Assembly: GCF_036408855.1 (NCBI RefSeq)
Contig: NZ_JAZGJQ010000002.1
Coordinates: forward strand, 124,001-188,000
Source of the DNA: Olsenella_K absiana
GTDB taxonomy: Bacteria; Actinomycetota; Coriobacteriia; Coriobacteriales; Atopobiaceae
Reading direction: 5' to 3'
Length of the DNA: 64,000 nt
Shown here: positions 35,390 to 43,629 of the stretch, one piece after another
Position numbering within the stretch: position 1 is the first letter of the stretch
Layout: the number at the start of each line of letters is the position of its first letter
Translations under genes and position numbers: made by a program
The notes under the pieces: generated by a model
Seen by the model: only the letters and a program-made list of their open reading frames with translations
Databases searched by the model: none
Told to the model about the DNA's origin: nothing

Positions 35390-35803
35390 CTAGAAGACCG
35401 TCACGTCATCCAGCTCTGCGTCGAGCTCGTCCTCGAGGTACTCCTTGAAGTCCTCGGCGAGGCCCTCGCAGTCCTTCGTCGCCCTGATGGATACCTCGTC
35501 CGCCTTCACATTGAGGTCGAGGTGCTCCTTCTCCACGTACTCGTACGTCTCGACCAGGCCGTCGACGTCGGTCGCGTACGGGCAGAGGAAGACGAGCTTG
35601 TTGTCGCCTGCGTACTGCTTGAGCTCCTCGAGCCCCTCATAGTCCGCCTTGACCTTGCCGCCCGTCACGTAGATCACGACCGGTCGCGGGTTGCACTTGA
35701 CGGTCTGGAGGCCCAGGAGGATGACGGTGCGCTGCTTCGTGTCGCTCTCGGGGTCGACAGCATACCCGAGGCCGTCCTTGTACTCGTACGTCTCTACCTT
35801 CAT
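35390..35803 (-). CDS. Mini alpha/beta-hydrolase-like protein (pseudo-partner A)
   Basis: A 137-residue paralogue with GLGYAVDPESDTK near the start, PRPVVIYVTGGK (39-50) resembling an oxyanion strand, QYAGDNKLVFLCP, and LNVKADEVSIRATKDCEG (97-114) where the esterases have LNISPNKIVIHGNSSGG. The spacing between these blocks matches the esterases, but the Ser elbow is lost and the rest of the fold is missing. The tail is acidic. It lies between esterase A and esterase B. Confidence 0.75.
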   Translation of the reverse strand: MKVETYEYKDGLGYAVDPESDTKQRTVILLGLQTVKCNPRPVVIYVTGGKVKADYEGLEELKQYAGDNKLVFLCPYATDVDGLVETYEYVEKEHLDLNVKADEVSIRATKDCEGLAEDFKEYLEDELDAELDDVTVF

Positions 35804-35905
35804 CGCTCTCTCCTCTCGGACCGGGGACCAGCCCCGGTCGACCTCGCAGATGCTTGCGTCCGCACGGCGGGCGCCGGTCTCGGCCGGACGCCCGCCCCCC
35901 TCTTG

Positions 35906-37072
35906 CTAGGCCTCCTCGGCCTCGGTGCCGGCCTTGGGCTCGAGCCCGTACCTCTCGCACAGGCGCTTCTTGTAGTCCTCGAGGACCCAGGGCCTGCGCA
36001 GGTCGTACTTGTAGCAGTACTCGATCTCGTCGTCGTAGAGCTTGCCCACCATGTCGGAGTACTCCGTACGCTCGCCGCAGGCCTTGACCGTCGCCCACAC
36101 CGAGTTGTTGTGGATTGCGCCGCCGTAGACGTGCAGCTCGGTGAAGCAGTGCGCCTTGATCAGCTTGCTGTAGAACTCGAGGTTGTGCAGGATGTCGGGG
36201 TCCATCTCGGACTGGTGCATGAAGGTCGGCGGGAAGCCGATGCAGTCCTCGACCGTCGCGTGGTTGGGCATGGCCTCCGGCCCGACGCGCACGGAGTTGA
36301 AGTTGCGCCCGAGGTACTGCATGAGGCCGTCATGCTGCTCGACGGAGTCCCAGATGCCCGTGTACCAGCCGTCGCCCTCCTTCTCGATGTCGTCGGTCTG
36401 CGCGGAGACCGTCACAATGCCGCGCGGGCTGTAGCCGTAGCGCTTGAGGCGGAAGGCGGTGGAGAGAGCGAGGTGGCCACCGGAGGAGGAGCCGGAGAGC
36501 ACGACCTTGTTGGGGTGGATCTTGAGCTCGTCGGCGTGCTCGATCATCCACGCGTAGCCGGCGTGCAGGTCGTTGATGGCCGCGGGGTACTTGGCCTGCC
36601 AGGACAGGCGGTAGATGACGGCGACGCCGATGCACTTGTGCTTCTCGCACAGCTCCTCGATGGGGTAGGAGTTGGGGTTGATGGCGTAGATGCCGCCGCC
36701 GATGACGTAGAACATCGCGCGGTTCTTGCGCGGACGCGCGTTCTTGGGGGTGTAGACGAGGACCTGCGCCTGCGTCTCGGGCTCCTCGGGGCAACCGGGG
36801 ACGTAGTACTCCTTGATGTCGCAGGTGTGCTCCGCGGCCCAAAACTGGTCGAAGTAGGCCTTCTGACGCTCGTTGCCGAGCTTGAGCTTGTCCTCATCGG
36901 AGATGCACGGATCGTACATCGCGATGGAGCTCGCGTTGAGCTCGGGGTCCACGTACCAGAGCTCGGCGCCCTCGGGATGGGCCCACTTGGGGTCGTTGAG
37001 GTCGAGGATGCGATCGGGCTCGACGATCAGGCCCTTCTTGTGCGCCGTCTTCTCGAAGTTCCTTGCTGCCAT
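35906..37072 (-). CDS. HSL-type alpha/beta hydrolase (esterase A)
   Basis: A 388-residue paralogue, somewhat longer at both ends. It has the oxyanion segment VIGGG (123-127), elbow GSSSGGH (Ser196) and late HVYGGAIH with the catalytic His. It shares NDPKWAHPEGAE, GCPEEPE and YDLRRPWV with the other two. I chose the ATG at 37072 (GGAGGT site) over an in-frame upstream codon at 37123. It is the first gene of a four-gene unit and lies downstream of the LctP permease. Confidence 0.85.
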   Translation of the reverse strand: MAARNFEKTAHKKGLIVEPDRILDLNDPKWAHPEGAELWYVDPELNASSIAMYDPCISDEDKLKLGNERQKAYFDQFWAAEHTCDIKEYYVPGCPEEPETQAQVLVYTPKNARPRKNRAMFYVIGGGIYAINPNSYPIEELCEKHKCIGVAVIYRLSWQAKYPAAINDLHAGYAWMIEHADELKIHPNKVVLSGSSSGGHLALSTAFRLKRYGYSPRGIVTVSAQTDDIEKEGDGWYTGIWDSVEQHDGLMQYLGRNFNSVRVGPEAMPNHATVEDCIGFPPTFMHQSEMDPDILHNLEFYSKLIKAHCFTELHVYGGAIHNNSVWATVKACGERTEYSDMVGKLYDDEIEYCYKYDLRRPWVLEDYKKRLCERYGLEPKAGTEAEEA

Positions 37073-37463
37073 GACGCTACCTCCTCCGTTCCCATGTGGT
37101 CCGGCCAGGTGGTCCGGAGCCACTTTTATGCCTGCGCTTGGCCACTAATATAATTGGATAGGAGAACGAAGCGCCTGCCCCTTTGCGGAAGAATCTATCC
37201 CATTTATTGCACACTTGCACGAAATGGGACGGACGGTTTCCGCTGGCAGATAACTAGGCGTTTTCCTGCGGTTTTCTTCTCGTCGAAACAATTACCCCGA
37301 GCGTGGGGAATCGCGCGGCGAGCGGCGCGGACAAGGACGCGCAGCCCTGGGGATCCGCGCGTGCAGGACGGGGCGACCGTTGTTGTAACAGAAAGCCCGC
37401 GCCAGCCACGAGCAGCTGGCGCGGGCCTCGTACCCCGAGTCCTCGCGGATGGACGCTGGTCGC
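37073..37463. other. AT-richer leader of the esterase unit
   Basis: About 390 bases with a marked drop in GC near 37140-37300. It contains a TATATT-type -10 candidate on the minus strand near 37148, the lctP terminator at 37395-37426, and TGTTGTAACA (37381-37390), which matches the core of the operator candidates but also forms the terminator tail. No coding sequence was found. Confidence 0.5.
37391..37426 (-). terminator. Terminator of the LctP-type permease gene
   Basis: A 12-pair stem (GCCCGCGCCAGC with its complement) and an eight-base loop, followed on the minus strand by TTTCTGTT. It lies 38 bases after the permease stop. Confidence 0.75.
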
Positions 37464-39179
37464 CTAGCGGGCGAGCATCTCGGGCATGGGGTTGAAGCCG
37501 CTCAGGATGACCGCGCCGATCACCAGCATGACGATCGTGGCGTAGATCAGGCAGGGCCAGATGTTGACGCGCAAGATCTTGCCTTCGACGCCGTTGGTCC
37601 CGGTCGTGGCGCAGACGGAGACGATGTTGTTGACGCAGACCATGTTTCCGATGCCGCCGCCCATGGTCTGCAGGGCGATGATCAAGATCTGGGGGAGCCC
37701 CACGATGCTGGCCGTCTCGAATTGCAGGGACGCGAACAGCGTGTTTGAGACGGTGCAGGAGCCGGACATGAACGCCCCGAGCACGCCGATGAGCGGAGCG
37801 ACGACGAAGTACGCGGAGGAGAAGACCGAGGCCAGGCCCGTCGCCATCATGTAGAGCATCGAGCTGTTCTTGAAGGTGTACTCGGCCGCCTCGCCCACGG
37901 TGGCGCCGATGGCGGCGGAGCTGGTGTAGCGGTAGATCTGCACCATGGCGACGCCGAAGAGCAGCGCGATGGCGGCGCCCTTAGCCTGCTTGAAGGAGTC
38001 CCTGACGGCGGTCGCGCACTCCTCGCCGCTCATGTGGTGCAGGAGCATGGTGAGGGCGGCGACGGGCACGAAGGGGAAGAGGCCCGGGTTGTAGAGCCAG
38101 GAGAACTTCCAGTTGGCGTTCTCGACGCCGAGGATGCCGGTCACGTTGGTAGTGAGCGCGGCGCTGTTGAAGAGGTCCTTGAGGCCGAAGGCGTTCAGGC
38201 GCGTGAGGACGAGCAGGACGCCGATGATCACGTAGGGGAGCCAGGCGAGCTTGGTGCTCATGCCCTTGGACTTGGTCTTGGAGACCTCGACGCTCGACTG
38301 CCAGCTCTTGTCGCCCCACTCCTCAACGCCCTCGAAGGTCCACTCGTCCTTGGGCATCAGGAAGCCCTTGCGCGCGGCGAGCATGAGGACGGGCAGCGCG
38401 GCGATGAAGCCGACCATGGAGACGAGCTCGGGCGTGCCGACGAAGATCGCCATGAACAGGTAGAAGCAGGCCACGACGGCAGCGCTGAACAGGCAGAACG
38501 GAAGGGCGGGCAGGGCGTCTTTGAAGCTGTGGTTGCGGCCATAGACCTTGCACAGGACGCACACGCCGATGAAGATGATGAACACGCCGCCGATCATGTT
38601 GGGGATGCAGACCCAGCGCGTGAGAAGGAACTGGAACTTGTCGAAGTCCCCGCCAGCCTGCACGACCTGGTCCTTCACGACGCTCGCGGCGGTGATGAGC
38701 GGGACGCCGACGGGGCCGGGGTTGACGGGCGTCGAGTTGTAGATGAGGCAGATCGTCGCAGCGGCGAGCGGCGGGAACCCGAGGCCCATGAGGATGGGCG
38801 CGCAGAGCGCGGCGGGCGTGCCGAAGCCGGAGGAGCCCTCCACGAAACCGGCGAAGACGAAGCCGATGAGGACGGCCTGGATGCGGGCGTCGCGCGTGAT
38901 CGAGTTGAACATCGTGCTGATCGAGGCCATGGCGCCCGACTGCTTGAGCGTGTTCATGAGGAAGATCGCGCCGAAGATGATGAAGATCGTGGAGAGCGCG
39001 TTGAGGAAGCCCGCGAGCGTCTGGGCGAGGGCGCCCTGGAGGCTCATACCCCAGACGAGTACGCCCACGACGCAGGCGAGGAGCCACGCGGTGATGAGCG
39101 AGCGCGTCGCCGGTTGGTTGAAGAAGACCATCATCACGACGCAGGCCAGGATGGGCACTGCAGCTATCAAGGAGTACAT
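37464..39179 (-). CDS. LctP-family (L-lactate/glycolate permease-like) transporter
   Basis: A 571-residue membrane protein with about 13 helices. The conserved GFVFAGFVEGSSGFGTPAA segment and NSTPVNPGPVG are hallmarks of the lactate permease family, which moves 2-hydroxy acids by ion symport. The start at 39179 is the first Met with helix 1 directly behind it. Its place at the head of the esterase/Grd-like locus suggests it imports the substrate or a co-metabolite; the actual substrate is unknown. It has its own terminator. Confidence 0.9.
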   Translation of the reverse strand: MYSLIAAVPILACVVMMVFFNQPATRSLITAWLLACVVGVLVWGMSLQGALAQTLAGFLNALSTIFIIFGAIFLMNTLKQSGAMASISTMFNSITRDARIQAVLIGFVFAGFVEGSSGFGTPAALCAPILMGLGFPPLAAATICLIYNSTPVNPGPVGVPLITAASVVKDQVVQAGGDFDKFQFLLTRWVCIPNMIGGVFIIFIGVCVLCKVYGRNHSFKDALPALPFCLFSAAVVACFYLFMAIFVGTPELVSMVGFIAALPVLMLAARKGFLMPKDEWTFEGVEEWGDKSWQSSVEVSKTKSKGMSTKLAWLPYVIIGVLLVLTRLNAFGLKDLFNSAALTTNVTGILGVENANWKFSWLYNPGLFPFVPVAALTMLLHHMSGEECATAVRDSFKQAKGAAIALLFGVAMVQIYRYTSSAAIGATVGEAAEYTFKNSSMLYMMATGLASVFSSAYFVVAPLIGVLGAFMSGSCTVSNTLFASLQFETASIVGLPQILIIALQTMGGGIGNMVCVNNIVSVCATTGTNGVEGKILRVNIWPCLIYATIVMLVIGAVILSGFNPMPEMLAR

Positions 39180-39518
39180 GCGGGAGCCACCTTCCATCAC
39201 GGGGGGATACGAAAAATCCTGTGATGTAACCGTAAGTGGTCAGGCTTTTCGCTTGTAGGCTCCGCGCATTCAAGTTCTGTTCGTTATTCACCCGAGAAAT
39301 GCATTGATTTGAGTGATACACGATTGTATAATATAGGGTTGTTTATCGCACTTTGTTTTATAACCTGTGATTTCCATCCACTTGCGGAGGTATTGCTACC
39401 GCTTGGCTGGAGAGCCGCCCTTCCCAGCTTCCGGCGACCTCGCGAGGCGGCCCCGCGGGCAAGAGCCCGCGGGGCCGTCCGTTGCGGTTTCTGTTACTAC
39501 AGCACGACCCCGTCGCAC
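39180..39518. other. AT-rich regulatory region before the permease
   Basis: About 340 bases, the most AT-rich stretch near this locus (39200-39380). It has several TATATT/TATAAT-like hexamers (for example around 39330-39340), consistent with the permease promoter. The right end carries the mntP terminator. TGTTACTACA (39492-39501) resembles the operator core with one mismatch. No gene. Confidence 0.5.
39448..39477 (-). terminator. Terminator of mntP
   Basis: A 13-pair perfect stem (CGGCCCCGCGGGC with its complement) and a four-base loop, ~40 bases downstream of mntP on the minus strand. Confidence 0.65.
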
Positions 39519-40115
39519 CTACAGGCCAACGAGCGCCTTCACGCCGATGAGGACGAGGACCGCGCCGCCGACGACCTCAGCCCTGTCGCCGAGCAGCTTG
39601 CCCAGCCTGCGGCCGGCGGCGATGCCCACGAGGCAGCAGACGAACGTCGTCGCGCCGATGATGCCCACGGCGACGGGCAGGTCGACCGTGGAGGCCCGGA
39701 AGCCGATGCCCACGGCGAAGGCGTCGATCGCGGTCGCGATGGCCTGCGCCACCAGCATCCTTATCGAGAGGCGCTCGGCCACGCACGCGGGGGCGTCCCC
39801 CTCGGGGCCACCCTCCCTGGACGCGGCGCCACCCGCGCCCCTGAGGGCACGCACGCCCTCGCGGACCATGTTGCCGCCGATGAGCCCCAAGATCACGAAG
39901 ATGACCACGCTTGAGTAGCGCTCGATGAGCTCGGCCGCGACGCCGCCGGCCACGTAGCCCAAAGCGGGCATGAGCGCCTGGAAGGCGCCGAAGAAGACGG
40001 GCATCAGGAGCAGGCGCCTGTAGTCGCCGGCGTAGGCGAAGCAGTTCGAGATGGTGACGGCGAAGGCGTCCGCGGACAGCGCGAAGCCCAGCACGATCAG
40101 CTCGGCGATGGTCAT
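39519..40115 (-). CDS. mntP: Putative manganese efflux pump MntP
   Basis: A 198-residue membrane protein with six helices in two halves. The paired family motifs are LSADAFAVTI and IATAIDAFAVGIGF, whose acidic residues line the metal path. It exports Mn2+ in E. coli. GGGGAGAG precedes the ATG. No yybP-ykoY manganese riboswitch could be recognised in the short leader. Confidence 0.9.
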   Translation of the reverse strand: MTIAELIVLGFALSADAFAVTISNCFAYAGDYRRLLLMPVFFGAFQALMPALGYVAGGVAAELIERYSSVVIFVILGLIGGNMVREGVRALRGAGGAASREGGPEGDAPACVAERLSIRMLVAQAIATAIDAFAVGIGFRASTVDLPVAVGIIGATTFVCCLVGIAAGRRLGKLLGDRAEVVGGAVLVLIGVKALVGL

Positions 40116-40178
40116 GTCTCTCCCCTCCGCCCGACGTCCCCACGCCGGGCGCGCAATAGGGGGAGATGTTACACGCGG

Positions 40179-40200
40179 ACGGGGCGCCGAGGCGCCCCGT
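40179..40200 (-). terminator. Hairpin after the alpha/beta hydrolase gene
   Basis: A ten-pair perfect stem (ACGGGGCGCC with its complement) and a two-base loop, ~45 bases after the hydrolase stop. Confidence 0.55.
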
Positions 40201-40245
40201 CACTCACAACCCTCGCCCGTCACGAAAAAGCCATCACGTGGGGAC

Positions 40246-41130
40246 CTAGATCTCCTTCTCCAGGAACGCCAGGGCGGCCTCGCGGACGGGACGGTAGTAG
40301 TCCTTCTCGGCCCACAGCGCATGCCCCGCGCCGCGGAACAGGTGGTACTCGGAGCCGGCGGGCAGGACGTCCAGGGCCGCCTTCGCCCTGTCCGGCTTGA
40401 GGTAGGCGTCGTTCGTGCCGGCCAGGTAGCAGGCGGGCGCGCTCAGCGACTTGACGTCGATGAGCCAGTCGTCGCCGGCCTCGAGGATGTCACGGTTGCC
40501 GCCGTTGGGACGGCCGTGGTCGAGGTCGTACTTGAACTCGCCGTCGAGCCAGATGCCCACGACCGGCCTCTCGCAGACCTCGTAGTCGATGTCCAGGCTG
40601 CTGCCGGGGACGTGCTGGAACACGCGGGTGCAGTAGGGGTAGTCGAGGGTGGTGAACGGCTCCGTCACGGGGGTCTTGCGGATGGTGCCGCCGAAGCACG
40701 GGCCAACCCACACCAGCCGGCGGATGAGGTCGGGACGCGCTATGTCGGCGCGCGACGAGGTGATGGAGCCCCAGGACCAGCCAAAGACGTCGGAGCTCGT
40801 GACGCCCATGAGCTCGTTGATCTTCTCGAGCGCGCAGATGATGTCTTTCGCCACGTTGTCGCTGTCGACGTCGAAGCCGTCCTCGTACTTGTCCGAGCGA
40901 CCGTAGCCACCGATGTCGAAGCGCCAGACGTTGTAGCCGTTGCGCGCGAAGAACTTGGTGACCGAGTAGTCCTTGTAGTCGATGTCGTAGACGTGGCACG
41001 AGGACGTGAGGCCGTGGACGAGGAGGATGTTCCTCTCAGGGTCTGAGGCGGGGCAGCTGCACTTGCTGAAGTACAGCCTCTTGCCATTGTCCTTGCGCAC
41101 AAGCTCCGGCTCCTCGTAGGTGTACCTCAT
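40246..41130 (-). CDS. Alpha/beta hydrolase, serine-dependent
   Basis: A 294-residue alpha/beta hydrolase of the epoxide-hydrolase/proline-iminopeptidase-like class, unrelated to the HSL-type esterases nearby. It has an HG oxyanion start LLVHGLTSS (~37-44), the DIGGYGRSD loop, elbow GWSWGS (Ser119), and a late GAGHALW with the catalytic His. No signal peptide. AAAGGAG lies before the ATG. Substrate unknown; its nearness to the esterase locus may be chance. Confidence 0.85.
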   Translation of the reverse strand: MRYTYEEPELVRKDNGKRLYFSKCSCPASDPERNILLVHGLTSSCHVYDIDYKDYSVTKFFARNGYNVWRFDIGGYGRSDKYEDGFDVDSDNVAKDIICALEKINELMGVTSSDVFGWSWGSITSSRADIARPDLIRRLVWVGPCFGGTIRKTPVTEPFTTLDYPYCTRVFQHVPGSSLDIDYEVCERPVVGIWLDGEFKYDLDHGRPNGGNRDILEAGDDWLIDVKSLSAPACYLAGTNDAYLKPDRAKAALDVLPAGSEYHLFRGAGHALWAEKDYYRPVREAALAFLEKEI

Positions 41131-41438
41131 GGAACGCTCCTTTCATCCGAAACCTTGAGATGCCTCTCGGCATCGTAGGAACTCTGGATGGTCGGCAGGA
41201 GGCTTGCCATGGACGAGGGGGCGGCATGCGCCGCGAGGTGGCAGAGCGGGTCCGCCTGGGCCGTCAGCCCGGATGCTATCACCTACGGGCTATGGAGCAG
41301 ACGCCTTGGAGCTGACCGGTCATAAACGTCGCACCATTGGCGCGCCGACCGGCCAGTGGCGCGCCGGACGCGTGCTACGCTACGCTCGGATGCGCACGAG
41401 ACGAGCGGGCGGGCCGGCGCCCGACCCAGGAGGCGGCC
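41131..41438. other. Divergent intergenic region
   Basis: About 310 bases between the hydrolase (leftwards) and the sugar-binding lipoprotein (rightwards). Both promoters should lie here; I see no convincing hexamer pair and no operator. Confidence 0.4.
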
Positions 41439-42683
41439 ATGCACTGGCAACGAGCACGCAGGCACCTGGCGCGCACCAGCCTCGCCCTGGCCGGCTCCGC
41501 CCTCGCCTCCGGGCTCGCCGTCCTTCTCGCCCTGCAGCTCTCCGCCTGCGCGCCGACGGACCAGCTCGCGTCCCTCCCCTCGGCCGCGCCGGGCGCGCGC
41601 GAGTTCAACGTCGCCGTGCTCTACTACGACTACGACGACCCCTACGTGGGGTCAATCCGGACGGCGCTCTCCTCCGACCTCGCGCACGCCGGCGTCCCGT
41701 ACGAGGAGTACGACGCCGGAAACAGCCAGTCGAACCAGGACCAGCAGGTGGACCAGGCCCTGCAGGGCGGCGCCAGCGTGCTCGTGGTCAACATCGTCAC
41801 CAGCGGCAACGCCGAGGTCGCCGACAAGGTCTGCCTCAAGGCGGAGGCCGCCGGCGTCCCGGTCGTCTTCTTCAACCGCCCCGTCGAGGGCGAGGGCGAC
41901 GAGGGCGCGATCCTCGACTACTACGATGACGTGGCGTTCGTGGGGACGGACCCCGAAGCCGCGGGCAGGCTCCAGGGCGAGCTGATCGGCACCTACCTCG
42001 TCGAGCACTACCAGGAGGTCGACCTCGACGGCGACGGGCGCATCTCCTACGCGCTCTTCAAGGGCGAGGCCGGCAACCCCGAGGCGATCTTCCGCACCAA
42101 GTACGCGGTCGAGCGCGCAGACGAGATCCTCGAGGCGAGCGGCAGGCCGGACCTCGTCTACTTCGACGAGAACAGCGTGGACCACTACCAGCTCGATCTC
42201 ACCGGCTCGTGGTCGGCCGCCTCGGCGCACGACTACATGCGCGAGGACCTCCTCCGCCTCGGGCAGGGACGCGACGGCATGATTGAGCTCGTGATCGCCA
42301 ACAACGACAGCATGGCGGCCGGAGCCATCAAGGCGCTGCAGGAGGTGGGCTACAACCTCGGCACGCCCGGCTCGACCACCATCCCCGTCTTTGGCGTGGA
42401 CGCGAGCGCAACGGGACGCCAGCTCATCTCGCAGGGCGTCATGGCAGGCACCGTCTCGCAGGACCCCGACGAGACCGCGGCCTGCATGTGCAGCATGGTG
42501 CTGAACGCGCGGCGAGGGCAGGACCTTCTCGCCGGGCTCGACGCCTATCCCCGTGACGAGAAGGACGGGCTCTCGCGCGCGGTCTTCATCCCGTGCTCGA
42601 TCTTCGAGCCGGAGCCCTCGGGGGAGGGCGTAGCGGACGCCGGGCCGGATGCGGCGGGCGCCTCCGCCGGCGCGGCCTCGTAG
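41439..42683 (+). CDS. MglB-like sugar-binding lipoprotein, orphan
   Basis: A 414-residue periplasmic-binding-protein type 1 receptor similar to galactose-binding MglB. A signal sequence with lipobox LSAC (C37) follows an Arg-rich n-region. The start of the mature protein (FNVAVLYYDYDDPYVGSI) and a calcium-loop-like DLDGDGRI fit the family. No ABC permease or ATPase gene is adjacent, so it either serves a distant transporter or acts as a sensor subunit. AGGAGG lies ahead of the ATG. Its last 139 bases overlap the convergent YihY gene on the other strand. Confidence 0.87.
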   Translation: MHWQRARRHLARTSLALAGSALASGLAVLLALQLSACAPTDQLASLPSAAPGAREFNVAVLYYDYDDPYVGSIRTALSSDLAHAGVPYEEYDAGNSQSNQDQQVDQALQGGASVLVVNIVTSGNAEVADKVCLKAEAAGVPVVFFNRPVEGEGDEGAILDYYDDVAFVGTDPEAAGRLQGELIGTYLVEHYQEVDLDGDGRISYALFKGEAGNPEAIFRTKYAVERADEILEASGRPDLVYFDENSVDHYQLDLTGSWSAASAHDYMREDLLRLGQGRDGMIELVIANNDSMAAGAIKALQEVGYNLGTPGSTTIPVFGVDASATGRQLISQGVMAGTVSQDPDETAACMCSMVLNARRGQDLLAGLDAYPRDEKDGLSRAVFIPCSIFEPEPSGEGVADAGPDAAGASAGAAS

Positions 42684-43576
42684 CCCACGGCGCCGCCGGC
42701 GCCGAGCTCGCGCAGGACCTCGTTCACCACGGCGCCGATCATCATGATGTAGCAGCTGAAGTACAGCCAGAACATCGCGAGGGTCAGGATCGTGAGGCTC
42801 CCGTAGGCGGAGAAGCCGTTGAAGCTCCGCACGTAGACGGCCAGGAAGAGCGAGAAGAAGTAGATGCCCAGCGCCGCGAAGAGGGCGCCCGGCAGCTGCC
42901 CCAGGTAGCGCAGCCTCCTGCGGGGCAGCACCTTGTAGAGCACGGAGAAGGCCAACGTCATCACGAGCACCGAGTAGACCGCACCGACGATGTCGGAGTA
43001 GGTGGAGAGCGGCAGGCCGCCCGGCCGGTACCGTATGAGGAAGGTGCGGACCGTGCGCCAGACGACGGTGCTCATCACCGCGAGCGCGAGCACGACGGCC
43101 AGCACGAAGGTGCACACGAGCGACCAGCCGCGCACGACGAACCAGTTGCGCGGCCTCGCCCTGGTGCAGATGACGTCGAGCCCCGCCGCCATGGCGTGCA
43201 TGACCTTCGACGCGGCCCAGAGCATGGCGACCACCGTGAGGGGCACCAGGCCGTAGGAGGTGGTGAAGACCTCCTGCAGGATCGAGTGGACGGACGTGAG
43301 CAGGTAGGCGGGGAAGATCGTGTCCACCGCAAAGAGGATGTCCTCCTGGCTCACGGGCATGAGGCGGATGAGCTGCAGGAAGAGGATCGCGAAGGGGAAC
43401 ACCGACATGATGATGAAGAACGCGATCTGGGCCGCGAAGGCGCCGACCCTGTCCGCCGTGCACTTGGCCGCCACGCGCAGGCCGAAGTCGACGACGCCGG
43501 CGATCCCCGAGGGCGCGGAGCCGTCGCGCAGCCCGTCGGCGGGCGCACGCCTGGCGGCGCGCAGCGGCCCTCTCAT
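42545..43576 (-). CDS. YihY/UPF0761-family membrane protein
   Basis: A 343-residue inner-membrane protein with about six helices. It shows the family's early AAQIAFFIIMSVFPFAIL helix, the LWAASK stretch and the late FWLYFSCYIMMIGAVVNEV helix. The family was once called RNase BN; its true function is unknown. The Ala/Ser/Gly-rich tail (~45 residues) is coded opposite the end of the MglB-like gene. The start at 43576 has GAGGGGG upstream. Confidence 0.88.
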   Translation of the reverse strand: MRGPLRAARRAPADGLRDGSAPSGIAGVVDFGLRVAAKCTADRVGAFAAQIAFFIIMSVFPFAILFLQLIRLMPVSQEDILFAVDTIFPAYLLTSVHSILQEVFTTSYGLVPLTVVAMLWAASKVMHAMAAGLDVICTRARPRNWFVVRGWSLVCTFVLAVVLALAVMSTVVWRTVRTFLIRYRPGGLPLSTYSDIVGAVYSVLVMTLAFSVLYKVLPRRRLRYLGQLPGALFAALGIYFFSLFLAVYVRSFNGFSAYGSLTILTLAMFWLYFSCYIMMIGAVVNEVLRELGAGGAVGYEAAPAEAPAASGPASATPSPEGSGSKIEHGMKTARESPSFSSRG

Positions 43577-43629
43577 ATCACACCCCCTCGCAACGCAGGG
43601 GCGCCGGACGCGCCGGCGCCCCTCCCCTC

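Noticed and set aside
37381..39501. Counting 37381 and 39492 as full operator sites
   Set aside because: Both match only the ten-base core (one with a mismatch) and lie next to terminator hairpins, so they may be terminator tails.
40116..40245. A yybP-ykoY manganese riboswitch before mntP
   Set aside because: The leader is short and lacks the conserved loops; it mainly contains the terminator of the upstream gene.
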